DNA from: Comamonas koreensis
Lineage (GTDB): Bacteria; Pseudomonadota; Gammaproteobacteria; Burkholderiales; Burkholderiaceae_C
DNA length: 64,000 nucleotides
Reading direction: 5' to 3'
NCBI RefSeq assembly: GCF_021026195.1
Contig: NZ_JAJNCT010000021.1
Coordinates: forward strand, 62,001-126,000
Below are positions 26,127 to 34,224 of this stretch, one piece after another. Made by a program: the position numbers and the translations under genes. The notes below the pieces were generated by a model that had not been told where the DNA came from, made no database searches, and saw nothing but the letters and a program-made list of their open reading frames with translations. How positions within the stretch are numbered: the stretch's first letter is position 1; each line of letters starts with the position of its first letter.

Positions 26127-26773
26127 GGGGACTCCTTGGAGGATGAAGGGAGGGGTGGGGGTGAGGAGGGAGACGTTTCGCAGGCCAGCAGATGCAGCGT
26201 GGCCGCCCGCGCTTGCACCAGAGACGACCGGTCCTGGCTCAGCTTGGCCAGCAGCGCCGCGCCCAGCCACATCTGGTAGAGCACACGCGCCACCACCAGT
26301 GCGGGCGGGCCGGCAGGCAACGAGCCATCGCTGCGCGCTGCATCGATGACGGCAGCAATCCTGGCCAGCAGGCGCTGCACACCGTCGTTCAGCACCTGGC
26401 GCATGTCTTCAGACAGATCGGCGACCTCGGCGGCCAACTTGACCACCAGACATTCTTCGGCCCAGCCGCAGGCCCCATCGCCGGGCGCTGCAATCCAGGC
26501 ATCCCAGTAGCGCATCAGCCGCTCATAGCCGGTGCCATCCGCTGCCAGCAGGCCTTCGACCTTGCGGCCATAGCCATCGACATACTGCTGGAGCAGTGCG
26601 CAGCCAAAGGCCTCTTTGGACGGGAAGTAGTGGTAGAACGAGCCCTTGGGCACGCCGCAGGTCTTGAGGATTTCCTGCAGGCCCACAGCGGCAAAGCCCT
26701 TGCGCAATACCAGCTGGTGCCCGGTATCGAGGATGTGCTGGCGGGTGGCTTCCGCTTTCTTCGTCAAGGTCAT
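26123..26773 (-). CDS. TetR-family repressor of the carbonyl-stress operon
   Basis: The 216-residue protein starts TKKAEATRQHILDTGHQLVLRKGFAAVGLQEILKTCGVPKGSFYHYFPSKEAFG, a standard TetR DNA-binding domain (residues 6-52), followed by a helical ligand-binding domain with conserved-looking WAEECLVVKL. The tail of about 16 residues is Pro/Ser rich. It is the first gene of a four-gene minus-strand operon and is preceded 20 bases upstream by a perfect palindrome (26793-26811), which is expected to be its own operator. Sensing may involve Cys residues at 39, 102 and 106, but this is speculative. Confidence 0.9.
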   Translation of the reverse strand: MTLTKKAEATRQHILDTGHQLVLRKGFAAVGLQEILKTCGVPKGSFYHYFPSKEAFGCALLQQYVDGYGRKVEGLLAADGTGYERLMRYWDAWIAAPGDGACGWAEECLVVKLAAEVADLSEDMRQVLNDGVQRLLARIAAVIDAARSDGSLPAGPPALVVARVLYQMWLGAALLAKLSQDRSSLVQARAATLHLLACETSPSSPPPLPSSSKESP

Positions 26774-26792
26774 GGGCTGGATTCTAGTTGAA

Positions 26793-26811
26793 AATAGACC
26801 AGTCGTCTATT
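26793..26811. promoter_or_regulatory. TetR operator palindrome
   Basis: AATAGAC-cagtc-GTCTATT is a perfect 7-bp inverted repeat with a five-base spacer, located 20 bases before the TetR start. The TAGAC..GTCTA core is typical of TetR/NemR-like operators, so autorepression of the operon is very likely. Confidence 0.8.
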
Positions 26812-27008
26812 ATGCAGTCTTGCCCTTTGCCAATGGGGCCGCCGATTAACAACCAGGGTCCAATGGGTAGAACCTGTTTGCGCTGCAGCTTGCCATAGGC
26901 GTGGATAGGGCTGATACAAGGGCTTTGCCACTCTGGGTCATCGCCGCCACGCGCTTCATCGCTTTGTGTGTTGCTTTGCCAATGGGCAGCGCCTGCAAAA
27001 GGCTGGAG

Positions 27009-27173
27009 CTACTTTTTCGCGTTCTGCAGTGCCATCAAACGCCGAAACTTGTCGAAGGTCTTGCTCACATCGGTCGAAGCGGCCGGCACATAGCGCTTGG
27101 GCTTAGCGCCGCCTTGGGCAACGAGAGGGCGGGTGGGCATGGTCAGCGTCGGTGGCGAGCAGGGCGCAGGCAT
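27009..27173 (-). CDS. Possible small hypothetical protein (54 aa)
   Basis: A frame of 54 codons starts at the ATG 27173 with AAGGAG about eleven bases upstream. The C-terminal half (PLVAQGGAKPKRYVPAASTDVSKTFDKFRRLMALQNAKK, read in parts) is protein-like, basic and helical, whereas the first part is Pro-rich. I recognise no family. Nothing in the neighbours suggests a role. It could be spurious. Confidence 0.35.
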   Translation of the reverse strand: MPAPCSPPTLTMPTRPLVAQGGAKPKRYVPAASTDVSKTFDKFRRLMALQNAKK

Positions 27174-27394
27174 GGGGGAGAGGCTCCTTGGATTTTGGAC
27201 CATGCTCGGGCATCCAAGGTCCAAATCCTGTCAGCCATTGCCGCAAGTGACTGTCCTCAGGTCGTGCGCATAAAACAAGTCGGCACTCCTATGCTATGTT
27301 TGTGACAACTGCAGGATGGCGGCATCTGACCGGTAGGAGGGTCGTGTGCCGCAGGCCTGAATTTTCATTGCGATACGCCCGAAGAGGAGTCCGT

Positions 27395-27649
27395 ATGAGA
27401 GCCCGTGCAAAGTCTTTGTCGGAATTGCAGGTCACTGTGGTCACACCCGACCAGGTCAAGCTGTTCAAGATGGCCTACCTTGCAGGTATAACTGACGCGG
27501 CCGCCATCTTTGGTGCCGACAGTCAATGGGTTGCCAGCGATGACGTCGCGAACCAGATTGAGCGGGCTTTGGACCAAGCGGTGGCTTCGTTTGAAGATGA
27601 CTTTCTGTCCGTCAGTCCCTGCGATTTGGCGCCTGGGTCTGACACCTGA
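27395..27649 (+). CDS. Hypothetical protein (84 aa)
   Basis: The ATG at 27395 follows GAGGAG at good spacing, and a strong terminator hairpin follows the stop, so this small gene is well delimited. The 84-residue product is soluble with an acidic C-terminal half; visible pieces are LSELQVTVVTPDQVKLFKMAYLAG and ANQIERALDQAVASFEDDFLSV. I do not recognise a family, and no domain or membrane segment is evident. It stands alone between the TetR operon and the chrB-like gene. Confidence 0.65.
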   Translation: MRARAKSLSELQVTVVTPDQVKLFKMAYLAGITDAAAIFGADSQWVASDDVANQIERALDQAVASFEDDFLSVSPCDLAPGSDT

Positions 27650-27652
27650 CAC

Positions 27653-27696
27653 AGCCCCGCGCTGACCCAGCAAGTCCTGTATGCGGGGCTTTTTTT
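27653..27696 (+). terminator. Rho-independent terminator after the 84-aa gene
   Basis: AGCCCCGC (27653-27660) pairs with GCGGGGCT (27683-27690), followed by TTTTTT. The loop is long at 22 bases, but the stem and T-run are typical. Confidence 0.75.
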
Positions 27697-27768
27697 ACGT
27701 CTGTTGGTCGCAAATCCTCTGTCGCCGCCATGAAAAATTCGTCAGTTACCGTAGTCAAGTTCTATTGG

Positions 27769-27784
27769 TTCACTTTAAAATGAA
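27769..27784. promoter_or_regulatory. AT-rich palindrome ahead of the chrB-like gene
   Basis: TTCA-cTTTAAAa-TGAA is a symmetric element 27 bases before the ATG at 27811. It lies where a promoter or operator is expected and could be the binding site of the ChrB-like protein. The assignment is inference only. Confidence 0.35.
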
Positions 27785-27810
27785 ACGGTCGTCACAAAAT
27801 TGGATGATCC

Positions 27811-28353
27811 ATGGATTCCATTAAATGGTTGCTGCTGACCTATAAAGTACCGGCTGAGCCCACGGCCAAACGCATGGCGCTGTGGCGGCGCCTCAAGGCG
27901 CTTGGGGCGGTGTATCTGCAAAACGGCGTATGCCTGCTGCCCAAGACCGATGACCATGTGCGCCGGCTCAAGGTGCTGGAGAACGATATCTCTGCAATGG
28001 ACGGGGACTGCGTGCTGCTGGAGACCATTGCGCTCGACCGGCTGCAGGAGGACAAGGTCATCACCCGCTTCAAGGCCGACCGCGACGACCAGTACCGCGA
28101 GCTGCTGGGCCGCTGCCAGGATTTCGAGGCCGAGATCGCCAAGGAGATGGCGATCGAGAAGTTCACCTATGCGGAGCTGGACGAAGAAGAGACCGATCTG
28201 AAAAAACTGCAGGCCTGGTACGAGAAGATCCGCAAGCTGGATTTCTACGACGCGCCGCTGGCGCAGACGGCGGCCGAGCGGCTGCAGCACTGCGAATCCT
28301 TGCTGGAGGCCTACGCCCAACGGGTGTATGAGGCGCATGACGAAAACCGCTGA
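27811..28353 (+). CDS. ChrB N-terminal-domain protein (chromate-type regulator, short form)
   Basis: The 180-residue protein corresponds to the ChrB N-terminal domain: KWLLLTYKVPAEPTAKRMALWRRLKALGAVYLQNGVCLLP, followed by a long helical, charged region that may form a coiled coil (about 95-165). Complete ChrB proteins (about 310 residues) have a second C-terminal domain; this one ends after the first. ChrB is the chromate-responsive regulator of chrA operons. Here the partner is an MFS transporter whose start overlaps the 3' end, not ChrA. It might regulate that transporter through the palindrome at 27769. Confidence 0.8.
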   Translation: MDSIKWLLLTYKVPAEPTAKRMALWRRLKALGAVYLQNGVCLLPKTDDHVRRLKVLENDISAMDGDCVLLETIALDRLQEDKVITRFKADRDDQYRELLGRCQDFEAEIAKEMAIEKFTYAELDEEETDLKKLQAWYEKIRKLDFYDAPLAQTAAERLQHCESLLEAYAQRVYEAHDENR

Positions 28354-29560
28354 ACCCCAACCACCCACCTCCGACAACGCATTGCAGCGCGGCGCACGCG
28401 CGGTGCCGCGCAGCGTCTGGGCGCTGGGCTTTGTGTCGATGCTGATGGATATCTCGTCCGAGATGGTCCATGCGCTCTTGCCCATCTACATGGTGGCCGT
28501 GCTGGGCACCTCGGTGCTGGCCGTGGGTGTGATCGAGGGCATTGCCGAGGCAACAGCCTCCATCGTCAAGGTGTTCTCTGGCGCGATCAGCGACCGCTTT
28601 GGCAAGCGCAAGCTGCTGGCCGTACTGGGCTATGGCCTGGGCGCGCTGACCAAGCCGGTGTTTCCGCTGGCCGGCGGCCTGGAATGGCTGGTGGGAGCGC
28701 GCTTTGTGGACCGGGTCGGCAAGGGCATTCGCGGCGCACCGCGTGATGCGCTGGTGGCCGATGTGACACCGCCGCATTTGCGCGGCACCGCCTACGGCCT
28801 GCGCCAGACCCTGGACACCATCGGCGCCTTTACCGGCCCCTTGCTGGCCATCGGGCTGATGTGGTGGACAGCTGACAACTACCAGCTGGTGTTCTGGCTT
28901 GCCGTATTGCCGGCTTTTGCGGCGGTGGCGGTGCTGGTGTTTTTTGTGAAAGAGCCCGCAACACCGGTGGCGCAAAGGCCGCGCCAGCTGCCCCTGCGCC
29001 AGAGTGAGCTGCGGCGTTTGCCCCGGGCCTACTGGGTGGTCGTTGGGCTGGGCCTGGTGTTTACCTTGGCGCGCTTCAGCGAGGCATTTTTGATCCTGCG
29101 TGCGCAGTCGGCCGGCTTGCCGCCGATGTGGGCGCCTGCGGTGTTGGTCGTCATGGGCCTGGCCTATGCGCTGTCGGCCTACCCAGCAGGGGTGCTGTCG
29201 GACCGCCGCCCCCGGCAGGATGTGCTGCTCGCCGGCCTGGGCTTGCTGATTGCCGCCGATCTGGTGCTGGCCTTTGTGCCCGGTGTGCTGGGCCTGGGGC
29301 TGGGCGTGGCGCTGTGGGGCCTGCACATGGGTTTTAGCCAAGGCCTGTTCAACGCGATGATTGCCGACAGCGCCCCGGCCGAGCTGCGCGGTACTGCCTT
29401 TGGCATCTTCCACCTGCTGACCGGCGTGGCCTTGCTGCTGGCCAGTGTGATTGCCGGAGTGCTTTGGGATGCCATCGGCTACCAGGGCACCTTTGTCTGC
29501 GGCGCGGGCTTTGCGTTGCTGGCAGCACTGGGGCTGCTGATGCAGCGCCGGCGGGGTTGA
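28328..29560 (+). CDS. MFS transporter linked to ChrB-like gene
   Basis: The 410-residue protein has twelve hydrophobic segments and the MFS loop motif GAISDRFGKRKLLAVLGYGLG. Other visible pieces are MDISSEMVHALLPIYMVAVLG, ARFVDRVGKGIRGAPRDALVAD and GTAYGLRQTLDTIGAFTGPLLA, a pattern common in a subgroup found beside chromate-resistance genes. The substrate is unknown. Start codons at 28328 or 28337 both overlap the chrB-like gene, giving translational coupling. A strong terminator follows at 29592. A role in export of chromate or another toxic anion is an inference from context. Confidence 0.85.
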   Translation: MRRMTKTAEPQPPTSDNALQRGARAVPRSVWALGFVSMLMDISSEMVHALLPIYMVAVLGTSVLAVGVIEGIAEATASIVKVFSGAISDRFGKRKLLAVLGYGLGALTKPVFPLAGGLEWLVGARFVDRVGKGIRGAPRDALVADVTPPHLRGTAYGLRQTLDTIGAFTGPLLAIGLMWWTADNYQLVFWLAVLPAFAAVAVLVFFVKEPATPVAQRPRQLPLRQSELRRLPRAYWVVVGLGLVFTLARFSEAFLILRAQSAGLPPMWAPAVLVVMGLAYALSAYPAGVLSDRRPRQDVLLAGLGLLIAADLVLAFVPGVLGLGLGVALWGLHMGFSQGLFNAMIADSAPAELRGTAFGIFHLLTGVALLLASVIAGVLWDAIGYQGTFVCGAGFALLAALGLLMQRRRG

Positions 29561-29591
29561 GGCACTGCAGCCATCTTGGTCTTGTTGCAGA

Positions 29592-29617
29592 AGCGGTCCA
29601 TAGGGACCGCTTTTTTT
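29592..29617 (+). terminator. Rho-independent terminator after MFS gene
   Basis: AGCGGTCC-atag-GGACCGCT (29592-29611) is a perfect 8-bp hairpin followed by a T-run to 29617. Confidence 0.92.
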
Positions 29618-29691
29618 GGGGGGTGGAGCCCCCGAATGCATAGTTTGTGGTCCGCACCCCTGGCGACAAGCGCAGAAACGGCACACATTTA

Positions 29692-29718
29692 AATAATTAT
29701 CAAGACTCATTCTCATTT
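29692..29718. promoter_or_regulatory. Probable Fur box
   Basis: The AT-rich stretch ATAATTATCAAGACTCATTC (29694-29713) and the TCATT that follows it contain the TCATTCTCATT half typical of betaproteobacterial Fur sites, opposite an ATAATTATC half. It lies about 100 bases before the DUF3649-PepSY-DUF3325 genes, which are iron-related. Seen by eye, not by a scored matrix. Confidence 0.55.
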
Positions 29719-29817
29719 AAAATACCGCGCGGCACTGCCCGGACTTGCTCCACAGCGAGCCGCTTGCAGTGCCCCGGGCCATGCCACCGTGGCGGCCCGG
29801 CTCACAGGATTGTCCAG

Positions 29818-30144
29818 ATGCAAACAGCCGGGAATCACCAACCAGCAGCCGGCCTGCTGGGCTATCGCGCGCGGATCGCGTCGCGGGCCGTGGCCGCCAT
29901 TGGCGGCGGTTATGCCTTGGCAGCGGCCATGGCCGCAGCGGGGGCCGTGGGCTTTCAAGTGTTCGGCATGGCGCGGGTGGATGCCACGATGGCGGCGACG
30001 ATGCTGGCCTTTGTGGTCTACGCAATCGCGGCGATGTGGGCCTTTGGCTGCGCAACGGCCCTGCGCGCCTGGCTGGGTATTGCGTTGCCGGCTGGCGTGT
30101 TGGCACTGATCGCCTGGGCACTGGCACCGGGAGCAGCGGCATGA
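29818..30144 (+). CDS. DUF3649 membrane protein, iron-uptake associated
   Basis: The 108-residue protein has three hydrophobic helices after a hydrophilic N-terminus (YRARIASRAVAAIGGGYALAAAMA..), matching DUF3649. Members usually stand with PepSY and DUF3325 genes behind TonB-dependent siderophore receptors. The start at 29818 is chosen because the conserved part begins there. Its stop overlaps the next ATG (ATGA at 30141). Its biochemical role is unknown; it may form a membrane complex with the PepSY protein. Confidence 0.8.
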   Translation: MQTAGNHQPAAGLLGYRARIASRAVAAIGGGYALAAAMAAAGAVGFQVFGMARVDATMAATMLAFVVYAIAAMWAFGCATALRAWLGIALPAGVLALIAWALAPGAAA

Positions 30145-31856
30145 GGGTCGATGGCAAAACAGAGGGCCTGCGCCAGTCGATGTCCTGGTTGCATACCTGG
30201 AGCGGGCTGCTGCTGGGCTGGCTGCTGTATGCGGTGTTCTTTACCGGCACCTTGAGTTTTTTCCGCAATGAGATCACCGACTGGATGCGGCCCGAGTTGC
30301 ACCAGTCCGTGCCCGATGCGGGCACAGCCCAGCGCGGGCTGGATGCCATGCAGGCGATTGCGCCCAAGGCCACGACCTGGACCTTGTCCCTGCCCAACGA
30401 GCGCCAGACGGCCATCGAAGCCTCCTGGCGCGAGCCCGGCGCCGCCGCTGGCCGAGCGGGCACCCAGCGCACCACCTTGGATGCCGGCACCGGCGAGCAG
30501 CTGCAGCCGCGCGAGACCCGGGGCGGCGCCTTTTTGTACCGCTTCCACTTCGAGCTCTATGCGATGCCGCGCATCTGGGGCCGCTGGATCGTGGGCTTTG
30601 CGACGATGCTGATGCTGGTGGCCATCATCAGCGGCGTCATCACGCACAAGAAGATCTTCAGCGATTTCTTCACCTTCCGCCCGCGCAAGGGCCAGCGTTC
30701 CTGGCTGGATGCGCACAATGCCACGGCCGTGCTGGCGCTGCCTTTTCATCTGGTGATCACCTTCAGCGGCCTGGTACTGCTGATGAACATGCTGATGCCC
30801 TGGGGTGTGCAAACGGCCTACAACGGCGACAGCAATGCCTATTTTTCGGAGCTGCGCGGCAACCGCCAGGCGCAAGCCGGTGCGGGCAACGGCAACACTC
30901 CGCGCGAAGGCGGCCGCGCCAACCGGCAGGCCGATGCGGCTGCCGACACGCCGGTCGCGATGGCCCCGGTAGGCCCGATGCTGGAAGCTGCGCTGCAGCA
31001 GTGGCCAACGCATGGCGTGGGCAGCATCACGGTCAACGCACCGGGCACTGCCCGCGCCACGGTGGAGCTGCGCGAGGGTGGGGGCTCCAGCCTGGTCAAC
31101 CGGGGTGCAGCATCGACCTTGCTGTTTGATGGCGTGACAGGCGAGCCGCGCCAGGCGCCCGAGGCGGCTGCCATCTCCTGGCCGCGCGCCACCAGCAATG
31201 TGCTGTCCAGCCTGCACCTGGGCCGTTTTGCCGACCCGCTGGTGCGCTGGCTGCTGTTTTTGAGTGGCGTGGTGGGCACCATCATGGCGGCAACCGGCAT
31301 GGTGATCTGGGTCGTCAAGCGCCTGCCCGAGCGGCGCAAGCTGGGCCGCACGCCCCATGGCCACCGCCTGGTCGAGGTGCTCAATGTAGGTGCGATCGCC
31401 GGTCTGTCGGTGGCAACGGCCTCGCTCTTCTGGTTCAACCGCTTGCTGCCGGCCGATTTGGCAGGACGCAGTGATTGGGAGATTCGCGGCTTCTTTACGG
31501 TGTGGGCGCTGTGCCTGCTGCACCCCATGCTGCGCCCACACCGCCAGGCTTGGCGCGAGCAGATGCTCTTGGCCACCGTGCTGCTGGCCCTGTTGCCGCT
31601 GCTCAATGGCTTGAGCGGCGGTGCATGGCTGCCCCAAACCATCGCCCATGCGCAGTGGAGCATTGCAGGTTTTGACCTGATGATGCTGGTGATGGCGGCC
31701 TTGCACGGCTGGGTGGTCTGGTGGCTGGTGCGCAGCAAGCAGACGGCGACGCCCTCAGCGCGCAAACCCGCAGCCGCTGCCAAGCCCGCAGCCGCTGATG
31801 CCGGTTTGCTGGCGCCGCATGCCGCTGTGGCCAGCACGATGGAGCGGCAACGGTGA
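30141..31856 (+). CDS. PepSY-domain iron-regulated membrane protein
   Basis: The 571-residue protein starts RQSMSWLHTWSGLLLGWLLYAVFFTGTLSFFRNEI, the standard first helix of PepSY_TM proteins with conserved His and Trp. A periplasmic PepSY-like region follows, then RIWGRWIVGFATMLMLVAIISGVITHKKIFSDFFTFRP, a central low-complexity segment (residues about 240-275) and further helices with conserved His residues. Such proteins are proposed to reduce ferric siderophores at the inner membrane. The ATG overlaps the DUF3649 stop; the DUF3325 gene overlaps its end. The Fur box upstream suggests iron repression. Confidence 0.87.
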   Translation: MRVDGKTEGLRQSMSWLHTWSGLLLGWLLYAVFFTGTLSFFRNEITDWMRPELHQSVPDAGTAQRGLDAMQAIAPKATTWTLSLPNERQTAIEASWREPGAAAGRAGTQRTTLDAGTGEQLQPRETRGGAFLYRFHFELYAMPRIWGRWIVGFATMLMLVAIISGVITHKKIFSDFFTFRPRKGQRSWLDAHNATAVLALPFHLVITFSGLVLLMNMLMPWGVQTAYNGDSNAYFSELRGNRQAQAGAGNGNTPREGGRANRQADAAADTPVAMAPVGPMLEAALQQWPTHGVGSITVNAPGTARATVELREGGGSSLVNRGAASTLLFDGVTGEPRQAPEAAAISWPRATSNVLSSLHLGRFADPLVRWLLFLSGVVGTIMAATGMVIWVVKRLPERRKLGRTPHGHRLVEVLNVGAIAGLSVATASLFWFNRLLPADLAGRSDWEIRGFFTVWALCLLHPMLRPHRQAWREQMLLATVLLALLPLLNGLSGGAWLPQTIAHAQWSIAGFDLMMLVMAALHGWVVWWLVRSKQTATPSARKPAAAAKPAAADAGLLAPHAAVASTMERQR

Positions 31857-32185
31857 TCGCCATCGCAAGTCTGCTGTGGGCCTTTGCCGGTTTTGCGGCA
31901 CTGGCGGCCACGATGGACCGCCATGAAGAACAACTGGGTACCGCCGCGCTCGCCGCCACGCAACGCCATGGCTGGCAAGCGGGCGGCAGCGCCTTGCTGC
32001 TGCTATCGCTGCTGGCCTGTTTGCAGCGCTGGAACACCTCGGTCGGCATCGCCGCCTGGCTGGGCCTGCTGACCTTGGCGGCGATGGCCTGGGGCCTGGT
32101 GCTGAGCTATGCGCCCGAGCGCGCCCGTCGCCTGGCCTTGGCCGCCGCAGCCTTGGGCACGGTGGCAGCAGCCCTCAGGTACTGA
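31853..32185 (+). CDS. DUF3325 membrane protein
   Basis: The 110-residue protein starts at GTG 31853, overlapping the PepSY stop (GTGA). It has three to four hydrophobic segments and MDRHEEQLG near the first helix, a hallmark of DUF3325. It completes the conserved DUF3649-PepSY-DUF3325 trio, whose function is iron-related by context only. Confidence 0.83.
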   Translation: MIAIASLLWAFAGFAALAATMDRHEEQLGTAALAATQRHGWQAGGSALLLLSLLACLQRWNTSVGIAAWLGLLTLAAMAWGLVLSYAPERARRLALAAAALGTVAAALRY

Positions 32186-32192
32186 ACGCAGA

Positions 32193-32224
32193 ACGCCGCG
32201 CCAGGCAGTGACCTGGCGCGGCGT
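32193..32224. terminator. Hairpin between convergent genes
   Basis: ACGCCGCGCCAGG-cagtga-CCTGGCGCGGCGT is a perfect 13-bp hairpin eight bases after the DUF3325 stop and 22 bases from the end of the convergent gene. It lacks a clear T-run but probably ends transcription from both sides. Confidence 0.65.
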
Positions 32225-32246
32225 GCATGCTTCAAAGGCTGGAGAA

Positions 32247-32735
32247 TTAGCCCTGGTTGGTCTGCTTGTACGAGCGGTTGGCGCGTTCCCAGGCAGCCTT
32301 CACAGCGGGCTCGGCCTCTGGCCAGCCCAGGCGGCTTTGCGCACGCTCTGCTTGCCAGCGGCGCTCCCAGTCGCTGCGGGCATCGTCCCAATCGACAATG
32401 CCATCGCGCACCGACTGGTAGCCAGCGCGGTACGCGGGGGCATAGTCGTCGTAGGTATAGCCTTCGGCAAAGTAGGGTTCGCGCTGGTAGGCGTCCGACC
32501 AGTAGGCATCTTCAGCAGTGGGATTTACGGCTTCGGCCGCGCCCTTGCCGGCCAGGCCGCCGATGACAGCGCCGACGACGCCACCCACTGCGGTGCCGAC
32601 CGGGCCTGCGACCGAGCCTGCAGCCGCGCCGGTCAGTGCGCCGCCGGCTGCACCAATGCCGGTGCCAATGGGGTGGGCGCCAGGTTCATCGGTGATCGGA
32701 TCGGGGTTGAGTTTGGGGTCTTGGGGATGGGTCAT
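32247..32735 (-). CDS. Glycine-zipper protein of unknown function
   Basis: The 162-residue protein has a Pro/Asp-rich start, then a glycine-zipper segment (residues about 22-70: GTGIGAAGGALTGAAAGSVAG and GGVVGAVIGGLAGKGAAEAV), then an acidic, aromatic-rich C-terminal part with YTYDDYAPAYRAGYQS and WERRWQAERAQSRLGW. There is no signal peptide. Similar proteins are widespread in betaproteobacteria, often among stress genes, but no function is known. The start at 32735 is preceded by an AAGGAG site. Confidence 0.75.
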   Translation of the reverse strand: MTHPQDPKLNPDPITDEPGAHPIGTGIGAAGGALTGAAAGSVAGPVGTAVGGVVGAVIGGLAGKGAAEAVNPTAEDAYWSDAYQREPYFAEGYTYDDYAPAYRAGYQSVRDGIVDWDDARSDWERRWQAERAQSRLGWPEAEPAVKAAWERANRSYKQTNQG

Positions 32736-33035
32736 GCTGGGCTCCTTGGTTCGGTGGTGGACTTCCGTCCTGGTGTCTCCATGGTGCTGCGCCGAGCGCG
32801 TCCAGGCCGTAGGACAAGCGCAGCAGCCCTGGTACGACGGGCCTGCGCTGGCCTGTCAACACGGCCTTGCAGCCACGTGGCCAGGGACCACAAAGGCGCA
32901 GGGCGTTTACCTGACAGACGAGACAAGCGCTGCGCTGCATACTGATGACAGCGCAGCCGTTTGCCACTTGGATGCGGGCTGGATCTGCCACCAGCCAGGA
33001 ATCTTCCTCAACGATGGCCTCGTAAACCTCACGCC

Positions 33036-33899
33036 ATGATTCGACTTCAGTTTTCTCTGGAGCTTGCCTATTCAGTGCATACCCCCAGCGCCGACTTTTT
33101 CTTCAATTTCCACCCCGCCCACACACCCCAGCAGACGGTGATGTCTGAAAACCTGACGGTGAACCAGACGGCTGCCATTTGGAGCGTTGAGCAAGACGCC
33201 AGCGGCCAGCGCAATATGCGCCTGCAGGCGCAGACGGGTCCGCTCAAGCTCAACTACCAGGCCACGGTGGAGATATCCCATTACAGCGATGACCCGATGC
33301 AGATCGCGGAGGTGCCGCTGTACCAATTGCCGCTGGATGCGCTGCGTTATATCTACCCCAGCCGCTACTGCCAGTCCGACCGGCTGGCCGGCTTTGCCTA
33401 CGACCTGTTCGGCCATCTGCCTCCCGGTTATGCGCGGGCCCAGGCCGTGTGCGACTGGGTGCAGCAGCACGTGAAGTTCCGCTCCAACAGCTCATGCGGC
33501 ACCACATCGGCGATTGATACCATGGTCGATTGCGTCGGCGTCTGCCGCGACTTTGCACACCTGATGATTGCGCTGTGCCGCGCCATCAACCTGCCTGCGC
33601 GCTTTGTGACCGGCACCGACTATGGCGCCGATCCTGCGCTGGGTCCGCCGGATTTTCATGCCTATGTCGAGGTCTACCTGGGCGGACGCTGGTACATGTT
33701 TGACCCTTCGGGCACTGCCATCCCCATGGGCATGATGCGGCTGGCCACCGGACGCGATGCCGCCGACGCAGCCTTTGCGACGATCTTCGGTGGTGTCACC
33801 AGTGAGGCGCCGCGCATCGAGATGGTGGCTGAGCACAACGGCGCGCAATGGCAGCTGCCGGTGCATACAGACCAGGGCTTGTCAACGTCGGTGGTCTGA
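33036..33899 (+). CDS. Transglutaminase-like cysteine protease family protein
   Basis: The 287-residue protein has an N-terminal beta-rich domain with SADFFFNFHPAHTPQQTVMSENL, then the transglutaminase core. The catalytic triad is visible: Cys in DCVGVCRDFAHLMIALCRA, His in PDFHAYVEVYLGGRWYMFDP, and Asp in the same block. These bacterial proteins are thought to be peptidases or amidases of unknown substrate. The start at 33036 is chosen at the beginning of the conserved N-terminal domain. No signal peptide is seen. It stands alone. Confidence 0.87.
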   Translation: MIRLQFSLELAYSVHTPSADFFFNFHPAHTPQQTVMSENLTVNQTAAIWSVEQDASGQRNMRLQAQTGPLKLNYQATVEISHYSDDPMQIAEVPLYQLPLDALRYIYPSRYCQSDRLAGFAYDLFGHLPPGYARAQAVCDWVQQHVKFRSNSSCGTTSAIDTMVDCVGVCRDFAHLMIALCRAINLPARFVTGTDYGADPALGPPDFHAYVEVYLGGRWYMFDPSGTAIPMGMMRLATGRDAADAAFATIFGGVTSEAPRIEMVAEHNGAQWQLPVHTDQGLSTSVV

Positions 33900-34224
33900 T
33901 CCATGGCTGGGGCGTGGGGCTCTACGGCACCTGCGTCCCGGCGTGCCAGGCTTTCCTGGAGGTAAGTGTGCGCCCATTGACAATCCTTGCTTCAGGTTGT
34001 AGAGCCGATGCGATAGCGCGCACTGAAACTGGGGTCGATTTCACGCGCGGCGCCGGGATTCCAGATTTTGACCTGGCTGTGGCTCGCGATAGGGCTGATT
34101 TCGTTACGAATTCGTGTCAATTAAACAACTGATAGGAGACTAGGCGACTGAATTTAGGTATCCAAGGGTAAATGAATTGTTAATTCTGTGACAATTCTCG
34201 CGCAATCTTAGCCTTTGGAAATCT
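33900..34224. other. Intergenic region, no gene recognised
   Basis: The stretch becomes AT-rich after 34090 and presumably carries the promoter of the IPTL-CTERM gene starting at 34225. I see no RNA gene, terminator or convincing small frame. Confidence 0.5.
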
